Source of the DNA: Clostridia bacterium
GTDB lineage: Bacteria > Bacillota > Clostridia > TANB77 > CAG-508
Direction: 5' to 3'
Length of the DNA: 45,672 bases
Assembly (NCBI GenBank): GCA_017409455.1
Contig: JAFQSS010000021.1
Coordinates: 1-45,672 of the forward strand
In this document: positions 1 through 6,655 of the stretch, piece by piece
Numbering within the stretch: the first letter of the stretch is position 1
Layout of the letters: every line of letters begins with the position of its first letter
Made by a program: the position numbers and the translations under genes
The notes under the pieces: generated by a model
The model's input: only the letters and a program-made list of their open reading frames with translations
Told to the model about the DNA's origin: nothing
Databases searched by the model: none

Positions 1-23
1 CAGAGCTCTTATTCGAAAACCGT

Positions 24-215
24 TTAGTGAGGGTAGTGTGAGCGCACATCTTCACTTTTTTTATCGTCTATTGGCACCACAGATACTTTTGCTTCAAATC
101 CACCAAATTTAGCTGAGCCACTAGATTTGAACTGCTTAATAAGTTCTTTTATTATGTTCAAAGTCATAGCGCTTGCTAAAATCATAGACAATATTATAAG
201 TAATATTACTTCCAC
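24..215 (-). CDS. Small single-span membrane protein, unknown function
   Basis: A 63-residue protein with an N-terminal hydrophobic span (about residues 2-24, EVILLIILSMILASA...) and a charged tail ending VRSHYPH. The reading frame stays open upstream to an ATG at 278. I chose the GTG at 215 because an AAGGAGGT ribosome site lies 10 nt before it and the upstream residues are not membrane-like. I recognise no family. It lies outside the inovirus prophage on the chromosomal side of attL. It could be a host small membrane protein or a relic of another phage element. Coding is likely; function is unknown. Confidence 0.5.
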   Translation of the reverse strand: MEVILLIILSMILASAMTLNIIKELIKQFKSSGSAKFGGFEAKVSVVPIDDKKSEDVRSHYPH

Positions 216-640
216 GTAGTCTCTCACCTCCTTCTTTTGTATTTGCACATAACTATTCAAGCGAAGAGTTAGGTGCATAAACTAGTAGTTGAAATGCAAA
301 TCAGTCAATTACTAATTTATGCACCCAACTGAAGGAGTCTTTCAACGATTAATGCTAGTATATCAAATACAATTATTACTGTCAATAAATTTAAAGAAAT
401 ACTTACATATTTTGACAAATTAATAAATATAAGAAATAGAGGAGAGCAGCCCATTTTATTATGCCTATAATTATTTTTATGATAAGATGTTATTCTAATC
501 TTTTGATTCTTTTGCCTCAGGACATATAACTAAATTTAATTCATCTATAAAATTTTTAAATGGCAATAAAAAAGATTTCAAATATTTAATGCTGAATAGG
601 GTGTATAAGTAGATTAGAAATCGTTATAAATGACATAGAA
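216..640. other. Gene-free AT-rich region left of the prophage
   Basis: I see no credible gene here on either strand. The only clear structure is the long inverted repeat at 272-325, upstream of the small membrane gene. The right end is chromosomal sequence that abuts the phage attachment site. Confidence 0.5.
272..325. promoter_or_regulatory. Large imperfect inverted repeat (21-bp arms)
   Basis: The arms are 272-292 and 305-325, with 19 of 21 positions paired and a 12-nt loop. No U-tract follows on either strand, so a terminator is unlikely. It sits just upstream of the GTG-started small membrane gene (minus strand). It could be an mRNA leader hairpin or a regulator-binding site; nothing decides between them. 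Confidence 0.5.
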
Positions 641-671
641 AACATTGCACAAAATCAAAGTTGTACTTTTT
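641..671. other. attL: left attachment site (dif-like hybrid)
   Basis: The 22-bp repeat at 641-662 recurs exactly at 5889-5910. Within it, the arm ATTGCACAAAA (644-654) and centre TCAAAG (655-660) are shared. The right arm here (661-671, TTGTACTTTTT) is the phage-derived one and does not pair with the left arm. At the other end the right arm pairs almost perfectly. This is the pattern expected after Xer recombination between a full chromosomal site and a degenerate phage site. Confidence 0.7.
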
Positions 672-811
672 GTAGAAAATTTTACAGTTATTGTCAAAAA
701 GTTTCAAAAGTGTTTATTTCAAAAGATTTTACATCTTTTATTTTTTTGTCTTTTTTTATACATATGTTAACTTTATGTAATAAAATGCACATTTTTTAAG
801 TAAAAAAATAA

Positions 812-833
812 AAGGCACTTGAAAAAATGCCTT
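812..833 (-). terminator. Terminator of the phage repressor gene
   Basis: On the minus strand a short stem (AAGGCA/TGCCTT, arms at 812-817 and 828-833) is followed by an AT-rich tract with runs of U. It lies directly after the stop codon of the repressor. Confidence 0.6.
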
Positions 834-836
834 ATA

Positions 837-1061
837 TTACTTTTGGGCTCTTGGGTAGGGTCTAGGCTCATCAGTTAATTTCGCTATATAGTCTATAGAT
901 GTTCTATAGTATTCTGCGAATTTTTTTATTGTGTCTAAAGGTATGACTCTTTCGCCATTTTCGTATCTTATATATGAATTTTTAGCAATATATGCTATTC
1001 TTGCACATTCTTCTTGTGTTAAATCGTTGTCTTCCCTTAATTCTCTAAGTCTTGAGTTCAT
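837..1061 (-). CDS. XRE/Cro-CI family phage repressor
   Basis: A 74-residue protein that is almost entirely one HTH_3 domain: LRELREDNDLTQEECARIAYIAKNSYIRYENG is the helix-turn-helix (residues 5-37), followed by the usual IPLDTIKKFAEYYRTSIDYIA helix. It has no extra dimerisation or protease domain, so an SOS-cleavable form is not evident. It is transcribed away from the structural genes. The intergenic region carries two strong palindromes and a weaker third that cover both promoters, so it very likely holds the prophage silent and controls itself. Its ribosome site is AAGAGGTGG. Function by family is secure; the operator assignment is inference from the sequence. Confidence 0.9.
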   Translation of the reverse strand: MNSRLRELREDNDLTQEECARIAYIAKNSYIRYENGERVIPLDTIKKFAEYYRTSIDYIAKLTDEPRPYPRAQK

Positions 1062-1094
1062 TTATAACCACCTCTTGAAAAAATTATATAAAAA

Positions 1095-1162
1095 TTCTCC
1101 ATTTGGGGTTGACTTTTTACTCCATATGGAGTATTATCATTTTAGTACTCCGTATGGAGTAC
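1095..1162 (+). promoter_or_regulatory. Inovirus early promoter with palindromic operators
   Basis: The rightward promoter is -35 TTGACT (1109-1114), 17 bp, -10 TATTAT (1132-1137). The perfect palindrome TACTCCATATGGAGTA (1118-1133) fills the spacer. A second, GTACTCCGTATGGAGTAC (1145-1162, one central mismatch pair), lies at the transcription start region. A weaker match, TTCTCCATTTGGGGT (1095-1109), overlaps the likely leftward repressor promoter (minus-strand TATAAT, 1083-1088). Three graded sites between divergent promoters is the usual arrangement of a phage immunity switch. Confidence 0.8.
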
Positions 1163-1218
1163 CAAACATGTTTTAAAATATGCAAGCTGGCCCCCAGTTT
1201 GCATAAGTAGGGGGAAAA

Positions 1219-1401
1219 ATGAAAAAATTAAATTATTCAGAATTAGTGTTCATCGAGAACGCGCTAACATACTTTTGTATCAATGAAACAAAAGTAATGG
1301 AACAAAATCAAAATATCTACTCAGAAGAAGAAATCTCAGGATTTCGTTCATCAGTACAAGATTTAATTAACAAAATCATAAAAATAAAGGAAGGAGAATA
1401 A
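1219..1401 (+). CDS. Small inovirus early protein, unknown
   Basis: A 60-residue mostly helical, charged protein with no signal peptide or membrane span. It is the first gene downstream of the repressed promoter and has a GGGGGAA ribosome site. Its position upstream of the ssDNA-binding-like gene suggests a replication or regulatory accessory. I do not recognise its family. It ends 5 bp before the next start, so the two are probably co-translated. Confidence 0.7.
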   Translation: MKKLNYSELVFIENALTYFCINETKVMEQNQNIYSEEEISGFRSSVQDLINKIIKIKEGE

Positions 1402-1406
1402 AACCA

Positions 1407-1637
1407 ATGGAATATTGTGTAATAGGAAAAGAATATTTAGATTATGTAAGTAAAAAAACTAATAAACAAGTTAAAGGTTATAATCTTCATTTAACATTCG
1501 AAAAAGATAAAGTAGAGGGGTTAGCAGTATTAAATACATTTGTTAGTGAAGAAATAGGAAAAGAATTAAATATTAATGACCAAGTAGAACTATTCTATAA
1601 CCAATACGGTAAAGTTATTAAAGTTGTTACATTATAG
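1407..1637 (+). CDS. Probable ssDNA-binding protein (gpV-like)
   Basis: A 76-residue soluble protein of alternating beta pattern (GYNLHLTFEKDKVEGLAV...VELFYNQYGKVIKVV), small enough for a single OB-like barrel. Filamentous phages encode such a helix-destabilising protein (gpV class) immediately upstream of the coat genes; it coats the displaced single strand and channels it to assembly. Position and size fit; sequence identity to a known family is not established here. The ribosome site is AAGGAGAATAAAACC. An alternative is a small regulatory protein. Confidence 0.5.
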   Translation: MEYCVIGKEYLDYVSKKTNKQVKGYNLHLTFEKDKVEGLAVLNTFVSEEIGKELNINDQVELFYNQYGKVIKVVTL

Positions 1638-1677
1638 TAATAATTTTATATAAAAATCTTTGAAAGGAGAAATTTTT

Positions 1678-1872
1678 ATGGAAGGAGCTGTATCAGGTAT
1701 GAGTGAATTTATTTCAACATTAGCAGCTGGATTAACTGCTGACGCTATATGGGGAGCAATAGCACCCGTTGCACCAATTATGATAATTTGTGTATTAGTT
1801 GGAATTGGTAGAAGATTAGCTGAAAAGAATACAAACAACCTAATAAAAGGTAAAGGTATTAAAACTAAATAG
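1678..1872 (+). CDS. Inovirus major coat protein (pVIII-like)
   Basis: A 64-residue protein with three zones: an amphipathic, weakly acidic N-terminus (MEGAVSGMSEFISTLAAGL), one hydrophobic span (about 29-47, IAPVAPIMIICVLVGIG) and a basic tail (RRLAEK...KGKGIKTK) suited to contact the packaged DNA. This is the signature of filamentous-phage major coat subunits. It has no obvious cleavable signal, unlike Ff pVIII. The frame opens at a TTG at 1660, but the AAAGGAG ribosome site lies between that and the ATG at 1678, so 1678 is the start. A strong hairpin follows directly, as after gene VIII in Ff phages, where it keeps coat mRNA abundant. Confidence 0.85.
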   Translation: MEGAVSGMSEFISTLAAGLTADAIWGAIAPVAPIMIICVLVGIGRRLAEKNTNNLIKGKGIKTK

Positions 1873-1884
1873 CAATTATTAGTT

Positions 1885-1915
1885 AGAGTCGGCGCCTTAA
1901 TTGGCTGCCGACTCT
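1885..1915 (+). terminator. Hairpin after the major coat gene
   Basis: An 8-9 bp GC-rich stem (AGAGTCGGC / GCCGACTCT with a short internal loop) lies between the coat gene and the next gene. There is only a weak U-tract, so it is probably a partial terminator or mRNA-stabilising 3' end that sets coat protein expression above the downstream minor genes. Confidence 0.65.
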
Positions 1916-1938
1916 TAAAAATTAGGAGGGAATCGAAT

Positions 1939-2046
1939 ATGGCAGATTTAATATGGAATTATTTAACGCAATTAACGAATTTAATAATCCCGTTTATTAC
2001 AATTCGTTTTACATTTGATATTATTCGATATTATTTATTCGAATAA
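1939..2046 (+). CDS. 35-residue membrane peptide, pVII/pIX-like
   Basis: The ribosome site AGGAGGG precedes an ATG; the peptide begins MADLIWNYLTQLTNLIIPFI and ends RYYLFE. It is hydrophobic through most of its length. Its stop codon overlaps the next start (TAATG), indicating translational coupling. Size, hydrophobicity and place between the major coat and pIII-like genes match the tiny tip proteins VII and IX of Ff phages. This is inference from position; no sequence similarity is claimed. Confidence 0.6.
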   Translation: MADLIWNYLTQLTNLIIPFITIRFTFDIIRYYLFE

Positions 2047-2399
2047 TGAGCGATAAAATTTATATAGGGGATGAAATCCCAGACGGTTATATATACGGGA
2101 ATATAACTGATACTTATATTGAATTATTTAATAAGCCTACATTTCAAAATGAAACAGCTACATGTTATCGTATCTATTATAGATATAGCGATAATCTAGT
2201 TGTTGAAACTACAAAAACTTTCAGCAATTATAACTCTACAACCTACCCAGAGGTGCCAGTTTCACGCGATATTTTTGACCGACCACATTTTGCCAATATT
2301 GTTATTATTGTCTTTTGTCTTTCTCTTTTTGGTGTTTGGCTTGTAAATTTAGTTACTAGCATTATAAAACGAGGGGGTCTGTTAGGTGGGTTATTTTAA
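2046..2399 (+). CDS. Inovirus minor structural membrane protein
   Basis: 117 residues with an extracytoplasmic-type polar, Tyr/Thr/Asn-rich N-terminal region (residues 1-83) and one C-terminal span (about 84-105, IVIIVFCLSLFGVWLVNLV) followed by IIKRGGLLGGLF. There is no N-terminal signal. It is coupled to the upstream peptide by a 1-base stop/start overlap and overlaps the next gene by 14 bp. It is likely a virion or assembly component; no family recognised. Confidence 0.65.
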   Translation: MSDKIYIGDEIPDGYIYGNITDTYIELFNKPTFQNETATCYRIYYRYSDNLVVETTKTFSNYNSTTYPEVPVSRDIFDRPHFANIVIIVFCLSLFGVWLVNLVTSIIKRGGLLGGLF

Positions 2400-3573
2400 T
2401 TATTTTATAAAATGTATTATTCGCAATATTGCTTATAAATTGTGTAAACCAAAAGTTTTATTAACAGTTTTATTATGTGTTGTAGTATTATTCTTTTGTT
2501 TTAAAAGTTATGGATATTGTACAGAAATTCCGGTTGATGGTACTGTTGAAATAGAAGGGACTGTTACAACTAATCCTACTGAAAATCAAGATGGTTATAT
2601 ATATCAATATGATAATCAATTCTTGACATTAAGGAAATTACAAGAGCAGTCGCAAATTGGTTTTATTAATAAAATGTATGTTTTATATGGCAATGAAGGC
2701 TCACAAGCTAATGCAAAATATTTTGCCAGTTTATTATTAAATGATTTGTTATATGCTGGTAGTGGTACTCGTTACCCTCTCGTTATTGAAACAAACGACG
2801 GTTTTAAAATAGGTACATATTCTAAATCAGATATTTATCCAGATGGTTCTAGTCTATATGGTTATTATTTCCCTTACCAAGATGCACAAGGCTCTGTTCA
2901 TTTTGAAAATGTTTCATTTTCAGATGTAATAGTTTCTTGGAGATATATGACATATAACAATAGTTTATATCCTGTTGATGGTGTTGTTGAAAGTTATAGT
3001 ACTCCATCTGCTTTCTGTAATGTTTATGTGGAAAATTGGATAGATATGTTTATTGATTTTGGTTTGATAAATTCTGCAGAGGATAATGAAATATTGGATA
3101 AATTGAACGAAATTATTAATAATAATCAAAGTTCAAACATAAAAGATGCAATTGACCAAGGAAATCAATTGCAACAGGAAAATAATCAAATACAGCAAGA
3201 ACAAAATGACATATTAACAAACGATAATGTTGAAACTGACGGTCTAGAATTTGCTACAGATGACACTGCAAACCCAACATCTGATGGATTTAATACATTG
3301 TTTAATACTGTTTATAATGCTTTTTGTAATACTTCTAGTGAGCCTTTAACTGTTACATTGCCATATATAAACGAAACATTTACAATTCATCCCAATGTGG
3401 TTTCAAATGGTATGAAAAAGGCAGGTCTAGGTGTTATTGTTTCTTTAATTAATTCTTTTTATTATTTTTCTGTTTGTCTTTTTATTTATAAAGATATATC
3501 AAAAATAATAGATAACCTTAAATCTGGTAATATAACTGCAGATTGTGGCAACGTAAAAACGGAGGTGTTGTAG
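2386..3573 (+). CDS. pIII-like minor coat / host-adsorption protein
   Basis: A 395-residue protein started by GTG. It has an N-terminal signal/anchor (about residues 21-40), a large Tyr/Asn/Ser-rich secreted region, a Gln/Asn-rich coiled segment near residues 240-285 (NNNQSSNIKD...QQENNQIQQEQND), and a C-terminal membrane anchor near 345-370 followed by a short charged tail. That layout (signal, receptor-binding region, low-complexity linker, C-terminal anchor) is that of filamentous-phage pIII, which sits at the virion tip, binds the host and releases the particle from the membrane. It is the largest structural gene, in the expected place ahead of the pVI-like and Zot genes. Its sequence probably defines host range. 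Confidence 0.75.
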   Translation: MGYFNYFIKCIIRNIAYKLCKPKVLLTVLLCVVVLFFCFKSYGYCTEIPVDGTVEIEGTVTTNPTENQDGYIYQYDNQFLTLRKLQEQSQIGFINKMYVLYGNEGSQANAKYFASLLLNDLLYAGSGTRYPLVIETNDGFKIGTYSKSDIYPDGSSLYGYYFPYQDAQGSVHFENVSFSDVIVSWRYMTYNNSLYPVDGVVESYSTPSAFCNVYVENWIDMFIDFGLINSAEDNEILDKLNEIINNNQSSNIKDAIDQGNQLQQENNQIQQEQNDILTNDNVETDGLEFATDDTANPTSDGFNTLFNTVYNAFCNTSSEPLTVTLPYINETFTIHPNVVSNGMKKAGLGVIVSLINSFYYFSVCLFIYKDISKIIDNLKSGNITADCGNVKTEVL

Positions 3574-3873
3574 TTGGTTAATGCTTTAATTAATGGGATT
3601 TTTAAGCTTATATTAAATTTAGCAAATATAATTGCTAAACCTTTTATTTTAGCTGTTACTGTTTTGTTTCCAGATGTTTCTATATATTTGGGACATATTA
3701 CTAACTATTTATCTACAATGGTTCAATATGTGCCACTTTTATTAGATTTATCAATGATACCACGTGGGGCTTTAGTATTATATTTTGATTATTTAATTAT
3801 AAAGTATTCAATACATTTAGTACAACAAGCATTTTCATTTGGTATTAAAATATATAATTATTTTAAACCATAG
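3574..3873 (+). CDS. pVI-like hydrophobic minor coat protein
   Basis: 99 residues, very hydrophobic, with two or three possible spans (near 5-35, 45-60 and 66-80). It starts at a TTG directly after the previous stop, with GGAGGTG upstream. A short multi-span protein between the pIII-like and Zot/pI genes corresponds to gpVI, which joins pIII at the virion end. Assignment rests on position and topology. Confidence 0.65.
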   Translation: MVNALINGIFKLILNLANIIAKPFILAVTVLFPDVSIYLGHITNYLSTMVQYVPLLLDLSMIPRGALVLYFDYLIIKYSIHLVQQAFSFGIKIYNYFKP

Positions 3874-3881
3874 GGGGAATT

Positions 3882-4577
3882 ATGAAAATTTTATTGTTTT
3901 TATTAATATTATTTGTTTTATATATAATTTATTTTATAAATTCAAATAATATTTCTGTTGATTTTAAATCTTTTTTCAAAAAGGGTTTTAAGAAATTGGA
4001 CAATCAATTTGGTTTATTTTGTTATACAGGAAAGCAGGGGAAAGGTAAAACATATTCTTGTATAAATTTTTGTATAAAACAAAAACAGGCAAATGATTAT
4101 ATTATCATTACAAATGTTCATTCTTTTAAATATTTTAAAGATACGATATTTGTTGATAATATTATCGATATTATAAAAATGGCAGAACAAATGACAAAAC
4201 AGGGAAAGAAAATAATGATATTTTATGATGAAATATTCACAGTATTAGAAAAGAAAACACCAATGAAAAAAGAAATACTAGCTTTTCTTTCTCAGTTAAG
4301 AAAAAGAAAAATATTATTTGTAACAACAGCTCAGGAGTGGTCGGAAATAAATATTACATTTAGGAGATATGTTCGTTATCAAGTGGATTGTAACATGTTC
4401 CCATTTCCAATGACAAAAACAGCATTTATTTTTAATTCAATAAATGATGGAGATTTAATGAGATGGGATAATGATTTACAAGATTTTATAGCACCTAGAA
4501 TATCGGCAAATTTTGCAAAGTGTTCACTAGATGTTATAAATTCTTATGATACATTTGAGACTATCAAGACTTCGTAA
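3882..4577 (+). CDS. Zot/pI-like inovirus assembly ATPase
   Basis: 231 residues. An N-terminal membrane span (residues 3-20) is followed by a P-loop domain with Walker A GKQGKGKT (50-57) and Walker B IMIFYDE (111-117), and a SQLRKRKILFVTTAQ stretch typical of the Zot family. This is the hallmark protein of inoviruses: a membrane motor that drives coat assembly around ssDNA during extrusion. Here the membrane span is at the N-terminus, whereas Ff pI carries it after the ATPase domain, and no long periplasmic domain is present. That fits a system with no outer-membrane secretin to dock on. The ribosome site is AGGGGGAA. Confidence 0.9.
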   Translation: MKILLFLLILFVLYIIYFINSNNISVDFKSFFKKGFKKLDNQFGLFCYTGKQGKGKTYSCINFCIKQKQANDYIIITNVHSFKYFKDTIFVDNIIDIIKMAEQMTKQGKKIMIFYDEIFTVLEKKTPMKKEILAFLSQLRKRKILFVTTAQEWSEINITFRRYVRYQVDCNMFPFPMTKTAFIFNSINDGDLMRWDNDLQDFIAPRISANFAKCSLDVINSYDTFETIKTS

Positions 4578-4581
4578 TTAA

Positions 4582-4705
4582 AATTATATTTTGGATAGGA
4601 GCTTGCGAGGATCCAAAATATAATTCCACGGGGTGTGGGGTGATAGACCCCGCAAACAAATAGACCGCTCCTATCTAATCAGCGGTCTTCCTTGCATTAT
4701 AATGC
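4582..4705. other. Hairpin-rich intergenic region, candidate phage replication origin
   Basis: Between the Zot and Rep genes lie four consecutive stems. They are a 15-bp perfect pair (4582-4596 with 4611-4625), GGGGT/ACCCC (4637-4651), AGACCGCT/AGCGGTCT (4662-4669 with 4681-4688) and the palindrome TGCATTATAATGCA (4692-4705). Filamentous phages keep the packaging signal and both strand origins in such a non-coding cluster of hairpins beside the initiator gene. The nick site cannot be chosen from sequence alone. Confidence 0.65.
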
Positions 4706-4797
4706 ATCAAAAATGAGGTCAAATGCTCTCGAAGCTCTACAGCTTAAAGAGTTTCAAGAGTTTTGCTAATATATTCAAAAAATAGGGGGAATATAGA

Positions 4798-5682
4798 ATG
4801 TATTATGGTCCTGTAGAAGATAATAATATTATCTATTCAGTCGATAAAATTCGACTAAAAACATATATTTCCTATTCATTATTTACAGATGTTGAGTTTC
4901 GTTTTGATACTTGTTGGTCAGAATATGTCGAAAGAAAATGGACATCGGGAAGAGCTTTCAACTTTTTTTACAATTATAGTATAAAAGTTGATGAAGATGT
5001 TAGTTTTTATTTTGGATTTTTACATAATTCAGAGAAGAGGGAGTTAAATGAAGATTTAAAATATAATTTAACTGTTGAATTTAATCCAAACAAAGTAAAA
5101 GATAATAAAATATTATTATATATTTTAGATTTGTCTGGGGAATGGTACATAAAACGTTTAGATATGGCTTGTGACTTAAAAGTAAATATATTAGATATAA
5201 TTTATGACAAAGGATTAAAAAGGTCTGTAATGACAATTTCAAATGGATTTGACGATAAAACGTATAGGATAGGAAAGGGGAATGGGCACGTTAAAATCTA
5301 TAATAAGAAAAAAGAGAGTAATTTAGATATAGATTATGATTTGACCAGAATAGAAATTACAATGGAATATGAGGATTTTCTCATTTCCAATATGATTATA
5401 TATAAATTCGATAAAACAGTATTTCCAGAAATATATTTACAGAAATATTGTTACAGTTTTTCAGATTATAAAGATAAAACAATGCTGGCGATAATGTATG
5501 CAGTGCAAAATGGATTCCCAATAAATGAATTATCAAGAGCATACAAAACAAAATTAAAGAATATGCTTGAGTGTGGTCACAAAATAAAATTCAACCACAT
5601 TGCAGCAACACAAGCAGTAAAAAGAATTATATTCGGATATTTTAATATGAGAGGTCGAAAAAATTTCGTACATTTCAGATAG
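4798..5682 (+). CDS. Inovirus replication initiator, Rep_trans-like
   Basis: 294 residues, soluble. The segment RLDMACDL (about 119-126), the GKGNGHVKIYNKKKE block (about 159-173) and LTRIEITMEYE (about 180-190) follow the pattern of the rolling-circle replication-initiation-factor family (RstA/Cri-type, also found in Tn916-like elements): an acidic RxDxAxD strand, a (K)xYDKxxE-like strand and an RxE strand. It would nick the double-stranded form and start rolling-circle synthesis. It lies directly after the hairpin cluster. The nucleophilic tyrosine is not certain from inspection. The ribosome site is AGGGGGAA. Confidence 0.75.
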   Translation: MYYGPVEDNNIIYSVDKIRLKTYISYSLFTDVEFRFDTCWSEYVERKWTSGRAFNFFYNYSIKVDEDVSFYFGFLHNSEKRELNEDLKYNLTVEFNPNKVKDNKILLYILDLSGEWYIKRLDMACDLKVNILDIIYDKGLKRSVMTISNGFDDKTYRIGKGNGHVKIYNKKKESNLDIDYDLTRIEITMEYEDFLISNMIIYKFDKTVFPEIYLQKYCYSFSDYKDKTMLAIMYAVQNGFPINELSRAYKTKLKNMLECGHKIKFNHIAATQAVKRIIFGYFNMRGRKNFVHFR

Positions 5683-5690
5683 GGGGGAAA

Positions 5691-5852
5691 ATGAAAAAAA
5701 TTACTGTTATGATACCAGATGAAACATATAAAATGTTGGAAGATTATTGTCATCCATATCCTGGTCATAGATATTATTTTAAAAATATAATCAATTTAGC
5801 TATTATAGATTACTGCAGAAAAAATACGGTAAATTACTCCAGCAATGATTAA
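5691..5852 (+). CDS. Small ribbon-helix-helix DNA-binding protein
   Basis: A 53-residue protein beginning MKKITVMIPDETYKMLEDYC. The KITVMIPDETYKML start is the beta-strand plus first helix of the Arc/MetJ/CopG fold; a second helix follows (KNIINLAIIDYC). It starts 8 bp after the Rep stop with an AGGGGGGAAA ribosome site and is followed by a terminator. CopG-type proteins next to rolling-circle initiators usually control initiator expression, so a copy-number or lysogeny role is plausible. It is the last phage gene before attR. Confidence 0.75.
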   Translation: MKKITVMIPDETYKMLEDYCHPYPGHRYYFKNIINLAIIDYCRKNTVNYSSND

Positions 5853-5853
5853 A

Positions 5854-5881
5854 GAGGGGACATTATATGTCCTCGCTTTTA
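5854..5881 (+). terminator. Terminator of the inovirus rightward operon
   Basis: Stem GAGGGGACA / TGTCCTC around ATTATA, followed by GCTTTTAT. It lies between the last phage stop codon and attR. Confidence 0.75.
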
Positions 5882-5888
5882 TATTGAC

Positions 5889-5919
5889 AACATTGCACAA
5901 AATCAAAGTTTTGCGCAAA
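5889..5919. other. attR / reconstructed chromosomal dif-like site
   Basis: The second copy of the 22-bp repeat is at 5889-5910. With the flanking chromosome it forms left arm ATTGCACAAAA (5892-5902), centre TCAAAG (5903-5908) and right arm TTTTGCGCAAA (5909-5919). The arms are inverted copies apart from small differences (TTGCACAAAA pairs with TTTTGCGCAA at 9 of 10). An 11-6-11 inverted layout is that of XerC/XerD dif. Read on the minus strand, each arm matches the Escherichia coli dif arms at 8 of 11 positions by my alignment. Confidence 0.68.
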
Positions 5920-6655
5920 AGAAGGTAGGACAAAATATATATTTTCTTAAAACAACCCCTATCTCGCAATTTCTAAGGCTTTTATGTGTTTGGTCCTATA
6001 TTCTTATTAATGTAACTTTATTGCTTTTTTATTTAAATCGCTTAAAACGAATTCTGATGCGTCTGAATTTTAACTTTATTTATAATCTTTATATAATTTT
6101 TAAATTTCAAAAATTTTTAATTACAATTTATATTATTATTTATAAATTTTTCTTAAAAATCTCTAAAACCCTTATATTTCAATATTTAGTTAAAATTTAA
6201 GGTAAGTAACTATATGCCTCTTTTTTTAAAATGGCTTAAAATCGATTCTCGTACGACGCTTTTTTGGCACTTTTTTGTTCTTTTTTGAATGTCTATAAAA
6301 AACAGTACTTTTACAAGTTTTTACTAATATTATATGTAATTGTTAGTTTAAGCTACAATTTATAAACAACTTGTTGACTTTAATATCAAAATGTCTTAAA
6401 AACGATTTTAAAGCGTCTAATAATTAAAATATATTATATACGTAGTATAATGAATTTTAAATTAGTAATTTATAAATTTGAAACAAAATTTTATTTTCAA
6501 AATTTATTTATAAAATTTTTAGTGCTCAACAAATGTTCGTTTTTAGATTTTTTAAAATTACAAAATAAAATTTATTTTTAAAATTTTAAAAATTTTTTTA
6601 ATTTCAAATTTTATTTTAAATTTTTCATTTTATTTTTAATTTCTTGTAAAAATTT
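5920..6655. other. Long gene-free AT-rich region with three degenerate repeats
   Basis: No convincing gene on either strand. Three related blocks stand out from the AT background because of their GC-containing core: 6041-6064, 6235-6260 and 6395-6418. Each begins CTTAAAA, continues with CGAnT and ends with GCGTCT or a close variant (GACGCT). The second and third are preceded by AAAATG(G/T). Spacing is 194 and 160 bp. Function unknown; protein-binding sites are possible. Confidence 0.5.

Larger units (their letters stand above)
641..5910 (+). mobile_element. Integrated filamentous phage (inovirus) prophage
   Basis: About 5.25 kb lies between perfect 22-bp direct repeats (641-662 and 5889-5910). 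The order is a divergent repressor, then one plus-strand block: two small early-type genes, major coat, tiny coat-like peptide, two membrane/minor coat proteins, pVI-like protein, Zot/pI ATPase, hairpin-rich origin, replication initiator and ribbon-helix-helix protein. This matches inovirus modular order (replication, structure, assembly). No integrase, transposase or secretin is encoded, so integration probably borrows host Xer recombinases. No frame is broken. Several genes use an AGGGGGAA-type ribosome site (before 1219, 3882, 4798 and 5691) instead of the AGGAGG of surrounding genes. Confidence 0.88.

Noticed and set aside
1-640. A second, tandem inovirus left of attL
   Set aside because: Only one small membrane ORF is visible, with no Zot, Rep or coat gene and no third copy of the attachment repeat within the window.
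641-662. The 22-bp repeat as a rolling-circle nick site instead of att
   Set aside because: One copy at each outer edge of the phage block, with chromosomal sequence beyond both and a dif-like layout at the empty site, fits attachment sites better. The hairpin cluster at 4582 is the better origin candidate.
5920-6655. CRISPR-like spaced repeats
   Set aside because: Only three copies, degenerate, with 135-170 bp between them, and no cas genes. The spacing and identity are wrong for an array.
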